Notes: generated from the sequence alone by a model not told the origin. A stretch of 64,000 nucleotides of DNA from Corythucha ciliata (GCA_038030265.1 CM075940.1:15389604-15453603), one strand, 5' to 3'; positions 1 through 12,162 are shown, counted from the stretch's first letter. Numbers and translations: made by a program.

Positions 1-39
1 CGGCCAGGAAAAGCATAAACTGATGATTCCTGTAGTGTG

Positions 40-480
40 AGTTTGCCAAATTGATCATTCGGACTCCAAGAACGACAAAAAGTGGCCATTCGTGCCTTGA
101 ATTGACCATTCTCGCTCTAAAAATTTCCAAACTGTCAATTCTCGCTCTAATAACGACATAACTGACTGTTCGGATCCAAAAATCAAAAGTGACGATTCAT
201 GCCCTGAAAATAACACACTGACTAATCACGTCCTGGAAATGGCCATACTGACAGTTATACAGCGCCGTAAAAATGGCTATTCACGACCTAAAATTGACAA
301 CAATGACTCTATAAATAATGTGACTTGTAAATAGTTACACTGATTCAAAAAAGGCCTAAACACATGATACCTCAAAAAATGCCAAATTGATTCTTAACCT
401 TTGAAAATTGACGATTCGTGCCCTAAAAATAGCAAAACTGACTATTCACGCCCTAAAAATGGCATGATAAAAAAACCACT
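40..480 (+). repeat. Degenerate minisatellite A, forward orientation
   Basis: About a dozen imperfect units of roughly 30-40 bases, each built from TTCACGCCCTAAAAATGG plus CAAACTGAC. The same family reappears in the opposite orientation at 9170-9640. Noncoding; the short open frames in it are by-products. Confidence 0.7.
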
Positions 481-1140
481 GACGATGGCTTTTCATGCAG
501 GAAACGTGTCGTTTGTCGCCCCTCAAGATTCAGACGCGTTTTCCAACGTGGAAGGTGCAGAGTGGTACCCGAGCCGTTCTAACGATAGTCCTGAATTGCT
601 AGGAATAAGAGCATGCGGATCTCGCTGAGCCGCTCCCGACTCGATAAAATTCGGTCGAAACCAACGAAAACGCTCAATTTGGCCAGATTTATAGGGGTGC
701 TGACACCTATTGGGTGAGTTTTGGCCTGGCCCGGCTGCATTCCGCATTTGATCATTATCCGAGGCGTAAACCGCATCCTGCTTATGTTAGTTCGGAAAAA
801 ATCAATTTCGAGGCTATTTGTCGTTGGAAATTTGCAGTTTCGGCCTTTTATCCTCCGAAATTAACATTGTCGTGGCTACCTATCCCTAAAGCTTTAATCT
901 CGAGTCCCATAATTTTTCCGCTCATTTCATTCTCCGAAACTTTCAATTGAGTTGTCTATGAAGCCTTGAAACTCCAATTATCGGGATACTGATCTCCTAA
1001 AACTTCAAACTTCACTCCCTCAAGCATCCCTCGAAACTCACAATGCACTGCTACCCCCTCCCCGCCTCATCACCTAAGAACGCTGAGTGGTAATGTCTCA
1101 GGAAGGACTCTTCAAAAACGTCCCCTGAAGGAAAGCATAG
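480..1140. other. No gene seen
   Basis: Anonymous sequence with several short overlapping frames on both strands and no splice-supported exon. From about 780 to 1010 it shows weak periodicity (CTCCGAAATT, CTAAAACTT) like the neighbouring minisatellites. Confidence 0.5.
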
Positions 1141-1142
1141 AC

Positions 1143-1368
1143 CGTCAAGTTACACGTGGACCTCGCCGCTCGCCCTCCTGTGATCAGCCCCTCTAGCTAT
1201 TTTTCCTTACCCCTTCCATGGGACTTCGGCTTGATAATAACACTCATCTTTGGTAAACAGTGGGGCAATCAATTCGGTAACGATAGTAGAGGGAAGAGAA
1301 GTTGCAACTAATCGAATGAGAGTGCGCTGGCCGCGGGTTCACGTTCTTCTTGACGGGCTATAACATTG
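1143..1368 (+). repeat. Interspersed repeat R1, copy 1
   Basis: The segment including TGATCAGCCCCTCTAGCTAT and GTTGCAACTAATCGAATGAG matches the reverse complement of 43215-43448 along most of its length, with scattered differences. It is an old dispersed element of unknown class with no clear terminal repeats. Confidence 0.75.
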
Positions 1369-1439
1369 ATGTGAATGTTGAACGAACTGAATGAAATATT
1401 GCCCCCCCCCTTTTTTTTAGTTCGCTGCCCGACCATTCG

Positions 1440-2190
1440 TTACAAGAGGTAGCCAGAAATTCACGGTTTTCAGGTGTAATTTCGTGGCTAAAAATGAGAC
1501 GAATTGGCGGCTAAAATGGAGAAAAAGTACTAAATTCACAACAAAAATTGAGAAATCACCAATTCACGGTTTCAAAAACGGGCACTTCGCGGCTGAAACT
1601 TGGATAAAGTGCTGATTCATGGCTAAAAACTGGAAAAATTGCTAATTCGTAGCCAAAATCGAGTAACCCCCAAATTCTCGACTAAAAAGATATGAAAAGC
1701 GCTCATTCACAGCTTGTAGAAAAAACAAATTCGCGGATAAAAAATAAAACGCGTATTCACGAAAAAAAATTGAAAAACAGCTGATTCCCGGCAAATATTG
1801 AGAAAAAACGTTAATTCGCAGCTAAGGAAAAATCGCTATTTCACTGCTAAAATGGAGAAAATGGCTTATCCGCAAATATAATGAAGAAAAAGGTGCTAAT
1901 TAGCGGGTTCCAACCCGTTTGTACAAGTAAGTTGGAAGGAAAGTTCGAGCGTGTGGACGGAGGTTAAAAGTGAAAAATATGCTAATTCACGGCTAAAATA
2001 GAGAAACCCCAAAATTCTCGACTAAAAGGTGTGCAAAGCGCTTATTGAAAAAAAGCGCCCATTCGCTGCTACGATTGAGAAAACGCTAATTTGTAGATTG
2101 CGGCTAAAATTGAGAAAAAACGATAACTTATGGCTGAAAGTTGGAAAATCGCTAATTCTTGGCTAAACGTGAAAAAAGGCGTGGTCAGGC
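1440..2190 (+). repeat. Degenerate minisatellite B, forward orientation
   Basis: Many units of about 30-40 bases of the type GAGAAAAACGCTAATTCG then CGGCTAAAATT, with a short interruption near 1905-1970. The inverse orientation of the same unit fills 5930-7080 and parts of 8690-9130 and 12840-13220. Confidence 0.8.
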
Positions 2191-3770
2191 AGGTGGCCGA
2201 ATTTCATCTCGAGATTTTTCAAAAATAAGAAAAATTGACTCGTATTATTAATTACCACAATATCCTTGTACATTTTACCCAAAGTTTTTTAAGTTACTTT
2301 TAACCATGTGATCCTCATGTTGGTAAGAAAGTGCCCCCCCCCCCCTCTGTCACTGAGGGGGCCCAATGTCATTCCGGGTCCGGGGCCCCAAACTGTAGTA
2401 AAGACGGCCCTGCCTAGCCTGGATTAATCCTTTCTCCTTGCGAACATCCCATTCAAAAACTTTTGCTTTTTGGACCCCCCCCCCCCCAAATGAATAATTT
2501 ACATTATATTTACCTCCTTATGGCGTTTTGAACTCTCCCCCCCCCCACACACACACGTTAGATGGAATCTACGGGCGGCGTCCACAACCAATTGTACAAA
2601 AATCGCGATGTTTAGACACTGATGGGAGGGGTTGAGGGGGAAGGCCAATAACAGGCGACGTGACGCTTTGATGTTCTTAGGAGACTGTTAAATTCGTGGG
2701 TTTTACCAGTTATTAAACTAGTAAAATGTTTCATCCGACAGAGAATTATCTACCGTCACAGTGTAAAAAAATTTGGCCAAGTCTCCCCCCCCCGCGCCCT
2801 GCCACTGCCTAACATAAAAGGCGAATGCTTGGAAAATAATGAAAACATTCATTTCGAAGATGAAACCACTAAACAATTTGAGGTCTTATAGAGCGCAATG
2901 TATAAATTGGAATAAAAACTTGAATTTTTACCTTCAGAGACGACGATCGAACCACTCGTTTCGCATGTCTCCCGATCAACATCCTGACTCGGGCCATTGT
3001 CCCAGCATTGAACCACATGAAATCGCGCGAGGAAAAAAATGACATAACCGTGAGTTTATCGGCACTTGAACGCGTGAAATTAAGTACGGCTCCTAACACA
3101 GTCATGGAAATCACTTTGAATGAAGGCTTTTGAGGATGACTTCGGATGGCGAAGCTTTGGCTGACAGCTCTCAAAATCATAATAAATAAACAAAACACGG
3201 AAAAAACGTAATGGCCGACCTGCTGCGCAGTTCGTAGAGCTGCGTCTGTGTGAGAGTGTGTGAACTTGATGAGTGGGGTGGGGGTGACAAATTGACAATG
3301 GTGGAGAATTGATGATTGCAATCGCGGAGGGGGCGCTGCGTCCGAGACGGTGTGATATGACCATACGATCTCACTCACTCTTCATCTAGTTCACTCACTT
3401 TCATTTACCATCTGGACTCCTAAAGGCTCGAATTTCGTTCAAATATTGAAAACAATTTATACTGTTTCATGTATTATTTGCGCGAACAGCCTCCGCGCCA
3501 GATTTCTCTGCTGTGGTGGGCCGTTGGGCGTGAGGTGAGGAACTTTTTTTTGTTGCTACATACTTGCGTTACTGAGGGCTATTTCTGGTAAATTCAGGAA
3601 GGACCTTAAGAAATGTATTCAGTTCTCTAGATGCCATCAACCAAAATGTCAGGCGAAATCCGTAATTCGACTTTCCCCTCTTCCTAACCGTCAACCTCAC
3701 CTTATCACACACCTTGGTGATATAGTCACTCAACTTCATCATCACACCTTCCCTCCCACCCACACAACAC
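2190..3770. other. No gene seen
   Basis: Anonymous sequence with poly-C tracts (near 2334, 2480, 2540, 2787) and overlapping short frames at 2840-3380 that lack domain or splice support. Confidence 0.5.
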
Positions 3771-3823
3771 CTGTGGAATCGCTCGCTCGTTGCACTTGCA
3801 GTGGCCATCATGACATCATGGCG

Positions 3824-4093
3824 CAGGCGCGTAGCCAGGGGGGGGTCCACCGGGTCCGGACCCCCCCCCCGAAATTTCAGATTTATTTCCCATGTTCTGA
3901 AGAAGACTTTTTATTTTCAATTTCTCCGCTGACGCATTGGAATAATATCGCACAATAATGATAATAGTAATGATAATATTAATAATGTGTAGTTAAAAAC
4001 TGAAAAGACCAGGCATAGAGTGGAAATACCCCTCCCCACGCCTCACCTGACCTACATCGGCCCCCCCCCAAATAAATCCTGGCTACGCGCCTG
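3824..4093. mobile_element. Non-autonomous hAT-type MITE, 270 bp
   Basis: Terminal inverted repeats CAGGCGCGTAGCCAGG (left) and its exact reverse complement (right) are flanked by a perfect 8-bp target duplication TCATGGCG at 3816-3823 and 4094-4101. The 8-bp duplication and CAG...CTG ends are hAT hallmarks. Inside are poly-G/poly-C stretches beside both ends and a small AT-rich core, with no transposase. Confidence 0.92.
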
Positions 4094-4131
4094 TCATGGC
4101 GCCGGCGATTTCACTTCCTCGATGTAGTTTT

Positions 4132-5625
4132 TTCGCGTGCGCTTACTGACTGGACGATGAGCCCTCCGAATACTTTGCAATCCATTCAAATCGTGAGTAA
4201 TATTTTGTATTGTAGCGTATTTTATTAGTGTGAGCGATCTCCGTGTTCAATTTGCCACAAAAACGACCGATGAAAGGTGGCCAGATTTGTTCCTTGTTCT
4301 CTTCTCACCCAACTGCGGCGTCATGTTATATTATTTTTTTCCTCGGTCTGCAGTGGGAGCGAAGCCGCCGGTACTCGAAAATTTGGGACTTGTTTAAATT
4401 TCAGCTAGCTAGGGGGCTTTTTCTGGCCTTTTCAAGGCTGAGTGGATTATTATTAGTGCCGCGGAATCCTCCGATTCGTATTTATTTATTTATTTATTTT
4501 CCAAAATCCTCCCACCACCCCCTCGAGCCGACACGCAGATAGTGCTGCTTCTCGTTTCCGGATGGTTGTGAAATCACGGCTCCCCCTCGTCAGTGTGGCC
4601 ATCATGGCGTCTGGCGACTCGATGCATGGTTTTGTTCGCGTGCGCTTACTGACTGGACGATGAGCCCTCCGAATACTTTGCAATCCATTCAAATCGTGAG
4701 TAATATTTTGTATTGTAGCGTATTTTATTAGTGTGAGCGATCTCCGTGTTCAATTTGCCACAAAAACGACCGATGAAAGGTGGCCAGATTTGTTCCTTGT
4801 TCTCTTCTCACCCAACTGCGGCGTCATGTTATATTATTTTTTTCCTCGGTCTGCAGTGGGAGCGAAGCCGCCGGTACTCGAAAATTTGGGACTTGTTTAA
4901 ATTTCAGCTAGCTAGGGGGCTTTTTCTGGCCTTTTCAAGGCTGAGTGGATTATTATTAGTGCCGCGGAATCCTCCGATTCGTATTTATTTATTTATTTTC
5001 CAAAATCCTCCCACCACCCCCTCGAGCCGACACGCAGATAGTGCTGCTTCTCGTTTCCGGATGGTTGTGAAATCACGGCTCCCCCTCGTCAGTGTGGCCA
5101 TCATGGCGTCTGGCGACTCGATGCATGGTTTTGTTCGCGTGCGTTTTCCGGCTGGACGGGGACGATCGGCCCTCCGGATGCTTGGAATCCTTTTAAATCG
5201 TGAGTACTTGTTGCGTTTTTATTAGTACGAACGCCCAAAAATCTGGGCTAAAAAGTGGCCAGATTTTTCTTGTTGAGTATCCAATATCGAGGAAGGGATG
5301 GAATTTTTTGTTCCAACATGTGTTCCTAAGGGATATTTCAGATAAATTATATACACATCCTTGGGAAATTGTTTACTTTTAGCAAATTCTTCAGTCAAAA
5401 GGTTTCGAAAAGTGTGTGTAGACTCCAACCCCCTTACCCATCATATATTCTTCATAACCTTTTAGCGGAAGCGTCACCGGTACCTTTCATCACGAAATAT
5501 TTAGGACTTATTTTTTTACAGCTAGCTAACCATTTATGTGATTTAAGTAGCTTGGGAAGTAAAATATCAGCATTTATTAATCCGGGAAATTCTGGTTCCC
5601 AACTCGTGCTTTTTGAGGGTACTTA
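4132..5625 (+). repeat. Tandem triplication, about 0.5-kb unit
   Basis: Copy 1 4132-4634 and copy 2 4635-5133 are almost identical; the main difference is one TTTA unit in a short (TTTA)n run. Copy 3, 5134 to about 5625, is clearly related but diverged (TTCGCGTGCG start, GGCCAGATTT, CAGCTAGCTA). Short frames beginning MFNLPQKRPMKGG recur in copies 1 and 2 only because the DNA is duplicated. Sequence before 4132 (GGCCATCATG context near 3803) suggests a further eroded copy split by the hAT MITE. Confidence 0.9.
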
Positions 5626-5929
5626 AGTTGTGGTCTTGTTCTCTTCCTCCTGCTCAAAGTTATATAGAAAACTCTATATAACTTTGCTCCTGCTCCTTTC
5701 TTCAATCTCCTTACTAATCGTTCGTATGGTAAAATTACCTCGCCAAACTAGGTCGACAAACTAAATTGGGAAGGGGGAGGGGGGCATTTTATTTTGTGCA
5801 TCAAACCGAATCAGAGGTATTTAGTGAAGGGTTTGTGATTGAGGGGGGGGGGGAGTACATCACTGACGGACCTGCACCTATTGGGGCCCGGGGCGGGAAA
5901 TTCTCCAAGAGCCCCCCCCCCCCCAAAGT

Positions 5930-7080
5930 TGAGTTTTCTCCACTTTAGCAGCAAATTGGCAATTTTTTCTATACTTCAGTAGAGAATTATCACTGTTCTC
6001 GGTTGGAGCAGAAAATACTCAGGTCTCGGGGTTTCCGCAAGATTATATCGTTTCCGCAAATCAGAAGAAGAAACAGAAGTTCACGTATTCGATTCTGCAA
6101 GCATTTACTGAATTTCCGCAAATTAGAACGTCCTGCGGAATAGCAGGTTTTCATTTTTTTGTTTACCATGCGCTATGAATTAGCGATTTTTTTCAGCCGC
6201 AAATCAGGGTTTTTTTTACCCAAATAACCATAAATTGGCGCTTTTCCTTAATTTTAACCTCAAAGTTTCCTTCAGAAGCCACGAATTGGCGTATTTTCAA
6301 TTTTTAATGCAAATTGAAATTTTTCACAATTTTGGCCGCAAATTAGTGATTTTCCTAAATTTTACCCGCGAATTAGCGTGTTTTTTGTTTTAAAAATCGG
6401 CGTAGTAGCGTTTCTAACACATGAATTAACGAATTTTCTCAATGGTAGTAACTATTAGACGTTTTCCGCAATTTTAGCATCAAATTGGAGATTTCATTCA
6501 TTTTTAGCAGTGAATTAGCTTTTTTCTCAATTTAAGCTGTTAATTAGTCTTTCTCCTAATTTGATTTTTCCCCATTTTTGCACCACCTTAGCAATTTGGT
6601 TTTACTTTTAGCTATAGATTAGCGATTTTTCTTAGTTATCAATTTTAGCCACAAAGTTGCCTTTAGAAGGCGAGTATTCAAGTTGGAAATTGTACCACAC
6701 TTTGTGCGAATTGGTGATTTTCCTCAATTTTAGCCGCGAAGTAGCACTGTTTCTCAATTTTAACCCGCGAATTCGCGAATTTTCTCAATTTTAAACATGA
6801 ATTGGCGCTTTCCGCAATTTTAGCACCAGATTAGCCAGTATTTCTATTTTCAGCAGCGAATTAGCACTTTTTCTTAATTCGAGCTGAAACCTTTCTCCTA
6901 ATTTTAGCCATCAGGCTAAAAACTGATTTTTTCAAGCCGCAAATTAGCACCGCGTTAGCGCTTCTTCTTAGTTCTAGCCGCGAGTCAGCGGTGTTTTTTT
7001 AACTTATAGCCATGCAGATGCCGTTTTTCTCAATTTTGGCCACAAGTAGTAGCCACGAGTTGCCTTCAGAAGGCTTGAAG
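5930..7080 (-). repeat. Degenerate minisatellite B, inverse orientation
   Basis: Around 30 imperfect units such as TCTCAATTTTAGCCGCGAA then TTAGCGATTTT, the reverse complement of the 1440-2190 unit. Noncoding. Confidence 0.8.
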
Positions 7081-7088
7081 GCGAGTAT

Positions 7089-7475
7089 TTAAGGGGGAAA
7101 TGCAGTGATGATTCCTCGACTTCCCTCCAATCATCCCTCGTCGACTGCTCGGCATACACTTTCCTGCTTTATTTCTGCGCCGATCCTGGTTTTTAATGAC
7201 CCGTTTCAATTTCCAGGGAATTCCCCATATGCAGTAATATTCCCTTTTACAAATAAGTCGAAGGAAGAGCGCGAAATTTCAAGGTAAAAAAAGTTCAAGG
7301 CGGAGGACGAAATTTGAATAAGTGATGCTACAGCATATGCGGAGTTTCCTGAAGATTGAAACGAGTCTTTAAAAACCAGGATTGGTGTAGAAATACGGCG
7401 AGAAAGTGTATGCCGAGTAGATTGCGAGGGTGATTGGAGGGGGGTCGAGGAATCATCACTACAGCTTCTTCTTAG
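7089..7475. mobile_element. Foldback MITE family T, copy 1
   Basis: A long palindrome. The left arm GTGATGATTCCTCGAC ... CTCGGCATACACTTTC is mirrored by GAAAGTGTATGCCGAG ... GTCGAGGAATCATCAC. It begins at TTAA (7089-7092) and ends at a diverged TTAG. The same family is at 21111-21455 and, more distantly, 58517-58918. Confidence 0.85.
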
Positions 7476-7540
7476 GGTGGAAATTTTACCACACCTTGTC
7501 CGCGAATTAGTGATTTTCCTCACGTTTAGCCGCGAACTAG

Positions 7541-7542
<2 letters not shown>

Positions 7543-7595
<53 letters not shown>
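7543..7595. repeat. Poly-T tract, 53 bases
   Basis: An uninterrupted T run inside a minisatellite unit. It is an assembly-risk region and possibly a poly-A relic on the minus strand. Confidence 0.95.
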
Positions 7596-7599
7596 CAAT

Positions 7600-8230
7600 T
7601 TTAGCCACGCAGATATTGCTTTTCCAGAGAGGAAAACTCGCGAATTGCTTTTTCAGCGCGCAAAATTGCTTTCTAACGAGTAAACCTACAAAAGTGGTGT
7701 TTTATGAAGCGAACCCCTCGTAATGGCTTTCTGTCGCATATTGTTTTCCTGGCGAGTGAGGTTGTTTTTATTGTGCGCGGAATTGACTTTTTCGCGAGAA
7801 AACCACACGAAATTGGAGTTGTAGGGAGCGAAACCGGGGAAAAAGCTAATTATGAGCAAACCTCTTGACATTGCTTTTTCGAGAGCGAAACCTGCTTGAC
7901 TTTTTTTAGTGAGAAAAACCTGTGAAATTACGTGCGGAGAACCAGCAAATCGCTTTCCCAGCGAGGGAATCGTTTTTCTAGAGAGCAAAACCTCTGATGT
8001 TTTTTTTTTTTTTTTTTTTTTTTGTTTTTGTTTTTTTTTTTTTTTTTTAAGAAAACCCCCGAAATTGCACTTCTAGCTAGCAAAACCCTTGAAATTGGTG
8101 TTTTAGGGAGCGAAACCAGCAGAATTGCTTTTACATGGCGAAAACCTCGCGTATGGCTTTTCCTAGCGTGTGAAATTGCTTGTCTATAGCGTGCAAAACC
8201 CACGAAATTGCGTTTGTAGCGACCGAATCC
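7600..8230 (+). repeat. Degenerate minisatellite C with T-rich tract
   Basis: Units of about 30-35 bases of the type GCGAAATTGCTTTTC then AGCGAGCAAAACC, repeated some 17 times. A T run with two G interruptions sits at 8000-8048. Confidence 0.75.
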
Positions 8231-8690
8231 CGTGAAGTGCAAGCGCTTCTCGACCTCCTGATCCAGCTGAACCACGTCGGGGAGTATCTGACGCTCGTGA
8301 GGCGTGAGCTCGTAGGCCAGAATCAGCGAGCCCTTTAATGTAGGCTGATTCTCTTGTTTCTGAAACATGCACCCACTAGCTAGCCAGGACCCAACATGTT
8401 CACGTTAATGCGTTTATCTGCTCTCAGCTTCCTCCAATCTCTGGGGCTGGTGAAGGCACCTTCACGGGCGTTGCCAGAAGGGGCAGGGAAGGACACCTGC
8501 CCACTTCTGGCAACGCCCTTGGATAGGCTTGTCGAGGAAAAACGTCCAAAACCAATAACCTGTCAAACATTCCATTTTCAGCGCTGACGTTGTTAAGAGT
8601 GTTTTTTGCCGGGACCGAAAAAAATGGCGACCCTAAAATCGTTCACCTCGCCGGTTTTGAAAAGTTCGGCCAAATTAGAATGGCAAAATG
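8230..8690. other. Unique sequence between minisatellites, no gene assigned
   Basis: More GC-rich than its surroundings. It contains a perfect inverted pair around 8464-8517 (GGGCGTTGCCAGAAGGGGCA against its complement), a stable hairpin. No exon is supported. Confidence 0.5.
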
Positions 8691-9130
8691 GACGAAACCG
8701 TGAAACTCGCGGTTTTTGTATACGGGTTTCCCGAAAATTTAAAACGGATTTTCTGCGAAAATGAGCGTTTTTCCTCAATTTCACCCGAAATTTAGCTCAA
8801 TTCCAGTCGCGAACGAGCTCAGTGCCCTCAATTTTAGCTCCAATTGAGCGCTTTGTCTCAGTTTCAACCGCAAATCAGCGCTCTTCACTCAATTCTAGAC
8901 GCGTACTCCTACTTCCCTCAAAAACAGCACATTATAGTGCGCTTTTTAATTTTAGCCGCGTATAAGGACCAACAGAAACTGAGGATTAGTGCTTTTCCTT
9001 CATGAAGCTATGAAGTTTCCCCAAGAAGCTCGTGAATTAGCCATTTTCTCAATTTCTTCAGTCAATTATCTATTTTTCTCAATTTTAGCATTGAAATTTC
9101 TCCAAAAACAGCGCAAGTAGACCCTCGATA
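8690..9130 (-). repeat. Minisatellite B, inverse orientation, second block
   Basis: Units such as CTCAATTTTAGC with CGAATTAGCGC, strongly decayed. Confidence 0.65.
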
Positions 9131-9169
9131 GGCTATTCTAGAATCCATCAAAAACCAAGGACAAGACGA

Positions 9170-9640
9170 AACTTTCCATTTTCGGCCATGGCAAGGGGCA
9201 CTGACTCACATTGCCCCGACCGTGACCACCTGTATTTGTCATTTCAGCATATTCTGAGGACTCCGAGGGACTCATAAACCGCGCCCGGCTTAAATTGAAG
9301 CACTTTGAACCCATTTTCAAGGCGTGAAAGCCCAGTTTAGCCATTTTTGTGCACGCTAATCGTCGTGTTTTGCCTGAACTTCGTTTAGGCCGAATAGAGT
9401 TAATTGCGCCAATTTCAGGGGCGTGAAAAGCCGGGTTTTGGCCATTTTTCCAGGGCGTGAATAGCCTTCTTAGTGCGCAAACGGTCAGTTTTTCCATTTG
9501 TAGAGCGCGAATAGTTCGTCACGCCAGTCTGAGGCATGATTGGTCAGTTTGCCATTTTTGGGAGCGTGAATAGCCAGTTCCCTATTTTTAGAGCGTCAAT
9601 AATCTGTTTAGTCATTTTATTAGCGCCACACTTCAGCCTC
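9170..9640 (-). repeat. Degenerate minisatellite A, inverse orientation
   Basis: Units of the type GGCGTGAATAGCC followed by AGTTTTGCCATTTTT, the reverse complement of the array at 40-480. Confidence 0.75.
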
Positions 9641-11720
9641 GAATTTCCTAGCTCTAGTCCTCAATTTGAGCGGTGTATGGCTCTTCAAGATTCCAAGAAC
9701 CAGGAATTAACTAGTTTTCTTAATTTTATCCGCGAATAGTTGCATTCAGATATGACTGCTGGACACTGCCAGTTGCCTTTCCGGTGGTTGGTAACACATT
9801 ATAACCGATTTATATTGACTCTGTATACATTTATTTGAAACATGACTCTGGTTGGAAAACAAAGTTTTCTCAATATTAGGGATGTGGTGGTTTTGCCCGT
9901 AAAATCAACTTTTTGGGCAGGAAACTGGAAATGTCTCCTGACAATCCTATTTTTCAGCCGTAAGAGTTGTATTTTAACCCGTGAACTACTTTGCTCTAGA
10001 TCACCTCAAGGCAATTTTCGTGAAAAAACGGGCTTACACCCCATCCAAGGAAGAGGCGGCATCGTTTTGGGGCAAATCGACCCATAACGCCAAATTTTGT
10101 GACGTTAGTACTCACATTTGTCTTCTTCACCGAACAATGGGTTTTGGAATCAAATCTAGTTTTGAGGGGTCAAAGAGTAATTTTTTCGTGGAAACTCATT
10201 TTTCGATGTTTTTTTCCCCGTAATAGCCGGTCTCGGTGCTAAAAATCTTCAGGTGTGGTGCACGAGAGGGGGGATGGGGTGTGTTGTTCAAGCATTCGTT
10301 GTTTTATTTCCTTTTGCACTCATAATTTTTTGTTTTAATTCGAGTTTCATTTATTTTTTCAGGTCCAGATAATGGTTAGGTAGGTTTTGCGGGGTTGCGC
10401 GTGTGCTTGATGGATAAATTATCGGTAGTGAACTTTTTAAACTGTGCGCAAAAACGTATCTTTTTTTTCTCCGCCGTATAAACTGTTTGTGAGTGATACG
10501 TTGATTCATCGCCCGTGCCTCGCCCCTCTGAGAAAACACCAGCCAATCTTCAAATTGTGGGTATGTCTTTTTTAAAAAAAAACACTTCAATTTTAGGAAT
10601 TTTAACATTTATTTTCCTTGTTTAGGGATGATTGGTTGTGAACAGCAGTCAAGGTTGGTGTTGTACTTTAAGGCTCAGACCATAATTTGAGGGCCGTACA
10701 GTTCAAAACAGTCATTGTCGATTTTAATGAGCTCTAGTTAGCAAAATCCACGTCGTACTGCTCTCATAAGCCGACCACAGTTCTAGCATCATTTTTTTTT
10801 TTTTTTTTTTGAGCGGTTTACGTAAATAATTTTAATTATGCAGATGCCTTTTATTGTGCGTCACTAATTTACAGACGGGTTTTCACCACCAAAAGCAAGT
10901 TTCCCAAGAGGCCGCGAGTAATAGTCAATCGGGAAGCGGTGGGCCCGTTGTAAAACTAAAACACGATTCATTGCTTTGAATCCTACCCTCTTATTTGTTG
11001 ACATTCGTGTCAATAATCAATCTTTACTAAGTGCAGAGCTATTACTGAGCATTTTTTTGTTTTTTTGTTTTACAGCTGGGCGGGGCCATTATCGTGTTTT
11101 CTTGAATTTTTATTCACACAAAGTGACGTTCTTGGTGATTTTTCTTATTTCTTACTACCAATTGCTTTGTTTTCTGGCGACAAACAAAAAAAAAAGAGCG
11201 TGAGCAACTGAGTGAAATGGTACGGTGGGTAATGGCATTCAGCTCTCGAAATCGAGCAGCGGTGGTTGTTGTTTTCAATACGGCTTCCTCACCCTTATAG
11301 CTCGGGGTTTTGTAGAACTATTGAGAATTCGGTAGGAGACAGCAAGAGTTCGATTGTTTCAGAGGCCACGCTCATTAAACTTCTTGTTTTTTCTGCGAAG
11401 TCTGTGAAAACTTCTAATTTGAATGGGCCGTAACTTTCAAGCTGTGCGTGTGACAAAATTTCGAACTATTAAAATATTGTTTTCTTTACTACTATTTGAT
11501 TACGTCTGCCGGCTGATTCTACAAGTCATAGAATCACCCTCGCTCCTAAATTTTGGAGTCGCGCGGGGCCCTCATGAATGTTGTTACACTACAGCCTCTT
11601 TTATTAACCAAATATGAAGTTCGCTTATGGTACTTTTCAGGTGTGACCTTGTATTATAACGACCCCCTTTAGCTCGACTCCTCGCTTAATCCGTCTGGCT
11701 CTGCGAGAGGAATTTCCTTC
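9640..11720. other. No gene seen
   Basis: AT-rich sequence with short frames on both strands, a T run at about 10791-10810 and no splice-supported coding exon or clear repeat. Confidence 0.5.
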
Positions 11721-11721
11721 C

Positions 11722-12162
11722 TTAACACATTCGGTGCTGATGTAGTAGATTTACTACATTTGGTTCTTCTTGCCGGCCGGCTGTAGTAGATCTACTACGC
11801 TCTGTCTTCCCTACCGGCCGGATGCACATGAGTCAGTCTTACCTCTCGGCCGGACCCTTTTCCACGCGTAAAAATCGATTCCTCTAAGTCGATTTCTCGA
11901 ATTAATGATGTGCTACCTTCGGGTCTGTTTCCCGCATATTTTAAATAAAAACAAGTTGCGTAGTAGATTTACTGCACCCGGCCGACAGTAAGGTCTGGAT
12001 GCCTAAATCTTTAATTAGCAAGCGTAGTAATTCTACTACCCCCGGCTGGGATAAAAGTCTGGTGTGTAGTAGATCTACTACGCCCGGCCTGCAGACGAGG
12101 CTGGTTTTTTCTAGCCGGCCGACGCAAAAGACGTATTTGGCGATCAGCACCGAGAGTGTTAA
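11722..12162. mobile_element. TTAA-bounded (piggyBac-like) MITE, 441 bp
   Basis: The left end is TTAACACATTCGGTGCTGAT and the right end is the complement of TTAACACTCTCGGTGCTGAT. TTAA at both boundaries is the piggyBac target-site signature. The interior carries five near-identical 16-bp dyads, GTAGTAGATCTACTAC or close, alternating with CCGGCCGG-type palindromes. No transposase frame. Confidence 0.85.

Noticed and set aside
4243..5225. Two nearly identical open frames beginning MFNLPQKRPMKGG, as if a duplicated gene.
   Set aside because: They follow from a DNA tandem duplication. Splice-like motifs interrupt them, they include a TTTA microsatellite, copy 3 does not preserve the frame, and no domain is recognisable.
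7206..7598. 130-residue minus frame starting with a poly-lysine run.
   Set aside because: The lysines are the poly-T tract read backwards, and the rest is the palindromic MITE.
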